A stretch of 6,723 nucleotides of DNA from Rhodospirillaceae bacterium (GTDB taxonomy: Bacteria; Pseudomonadota; Alphaproteobacteria; Puniceispirillales; Puniceispirillaceae), in the NCBI GenBank assembly GCA_002721775.1, contig PBLM01000017.1, positions 14,075-20,797 on the forward strand, read 5' to 3'. Under the pieces are notes generated by a model. That model was not told the DNA's origin. It made no database searches and saw only the letters and a list, made by a program, of their open reading frames with translations. How positions within the stretch are numbered: the first letter of the stretch is position 1; each line of letters begins with the position of its first letter. Below are positions 6,388 to 6,723 of this stretch, piece by piece. A program made the position numbers and the translations under genes.

Positions 6388-6723
6388 GAGCTATCCTTTC
6401 TGTTCAGGCCCATGTCTTTAACAACCTGTTCTGCACCGATGAGCTTATCTCTGCTCAGGCCAGTATGCCAGCCAGACTGTTCCAATGCATCGTGAAGAGC
6501 CAGCGTGTTCACATTACCTTTTGCTCCCGGTGCATAAGGACAGCCGCCAAGCCCGGCAATTGCTGAGTCAAACCGCCTTAACCCATAACCCAGTGCATGT
6601 TTCACATTGGCGATCGCCTGATGGTTGGTATCATGAAAATGGCCGGCTAGCTTATCGCCTGGCAGATGCGCACAAAGCAGATCAAGTAAGGCGCAAATAG
6701 TGTCTTTTGTGCCCTGACCTGTC
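6384..6723 (-). CDS. liuE: hydroxymethylglutaryl-CoA lyase, C-terminal part (5' end outside window)
   Basis: This enzyme cleaves HMG-CoA to acetyl-CoA and acetoacetate, the last step of leucine catabolism. The frame is open to the window edge, so 112 C-terminal residues of a family of about 300 are visible; the ATG-like start codon near 6605 is internal. Visible features are the metal-binding HFHDT (codons at 6641-6627), the signature loop AGLGGCPYAPGAKGN with the catalytic cysteine (codon 6542-6540) and the metal-binding asparagine in GN, and the family-like ending GLNRKDSS. After HFHDT the common YGQALAN reads NHQAIAN, a small departure. Its stop overlaps the hydratase start as ATGA. The rest of a liu-type operon (isovaleryl-CoA dehydrogenase, methylcrotonyl-CoA carboxylase) is expected beyond 6723 but is not seen. 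The same protein is also named MvaB or HmgL. Confidence 0.95.
   Translation of the reverse strand, partial: TGQGTKDTICALLDLLCAHLPGDKLAGHFHDTNHQAIANVKHALGYGLRRFDSAIAGLGGCPYAPGAKGNVNTLALHDALEQSGWHTGLSRDKLIGAEQVVKDMGLNRKDSS
6394..6399 (-). promoter_or_regulatory. ribosome binding site of the LiuC-type hydratase
   Basis: AAAGGA on the minus strand lies six bases before the ATG at 6387, inside the end of the HMG-CoA lyase gene. Together with the ATGA stop-start overlap it fixes the hydratase start and suggests coupled translation. Confidence 0.75.

Overview
The window looks like ordinary chromosomal DNA from an alphaproteobacterium of moderate GC content. The main clue is the Tgt protein, whose C-terminal part ([11 protein letters not shown], then [14 protein letters not shown]) resembles alphaproteobacterial Tgt more than the enterobacterial NARNG type. 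The genus cannot be told from this sequence. A marine SAR116-like lineage is possible, but that is only a guess.

Layout: positions 1-2702 (+ strand) carry the end of queA, then tgt, then queG. These are packed almost without gaps and encode the tRNA-modifying half of queuosine biosynthesis: Tgt puts preQ1 into the tRNA, QueA adds the epoxycyclopentanediol to give epoxyqueuosine, and QueG reduces it to queuosine. Convergent with queG is an Amt-family ammonium transporter (2743-4026, - strand), with a signal peptide and all the pore residues. No PII (glnK) gene lies beside it.

An AT-rich divergent intergenic region of about 340 bp (4027-4363) separates amt from a + strand class II histone-deacetylase-like zinc amidohydrolase (4364-5338). 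A tRNA-Gly(TCC) gene follows on the - strand (5412-5485). The right end, also - strand, holds the last two genes visible of a leucine/isovalerate (liu-type) catabolic operon: the C-terminal part of HMG-CoA lyase (to 6384), overlapping by ATGA a LiuC-type 3-methylglutaconyl-CoA hydratase (5593-6387). These two enzymes act in succession, turning 3-methylglutaconyl-CoA into HMG-CoA and then acetyl-CoA plus acetoacetate.

I found no mobile element, CRISPR array, phage gene, broken gene or convincing new system. The observations offered concern start sites, active-site substitutions, the divergent regulatory region and gene neighbourhood, and most have modest interest.
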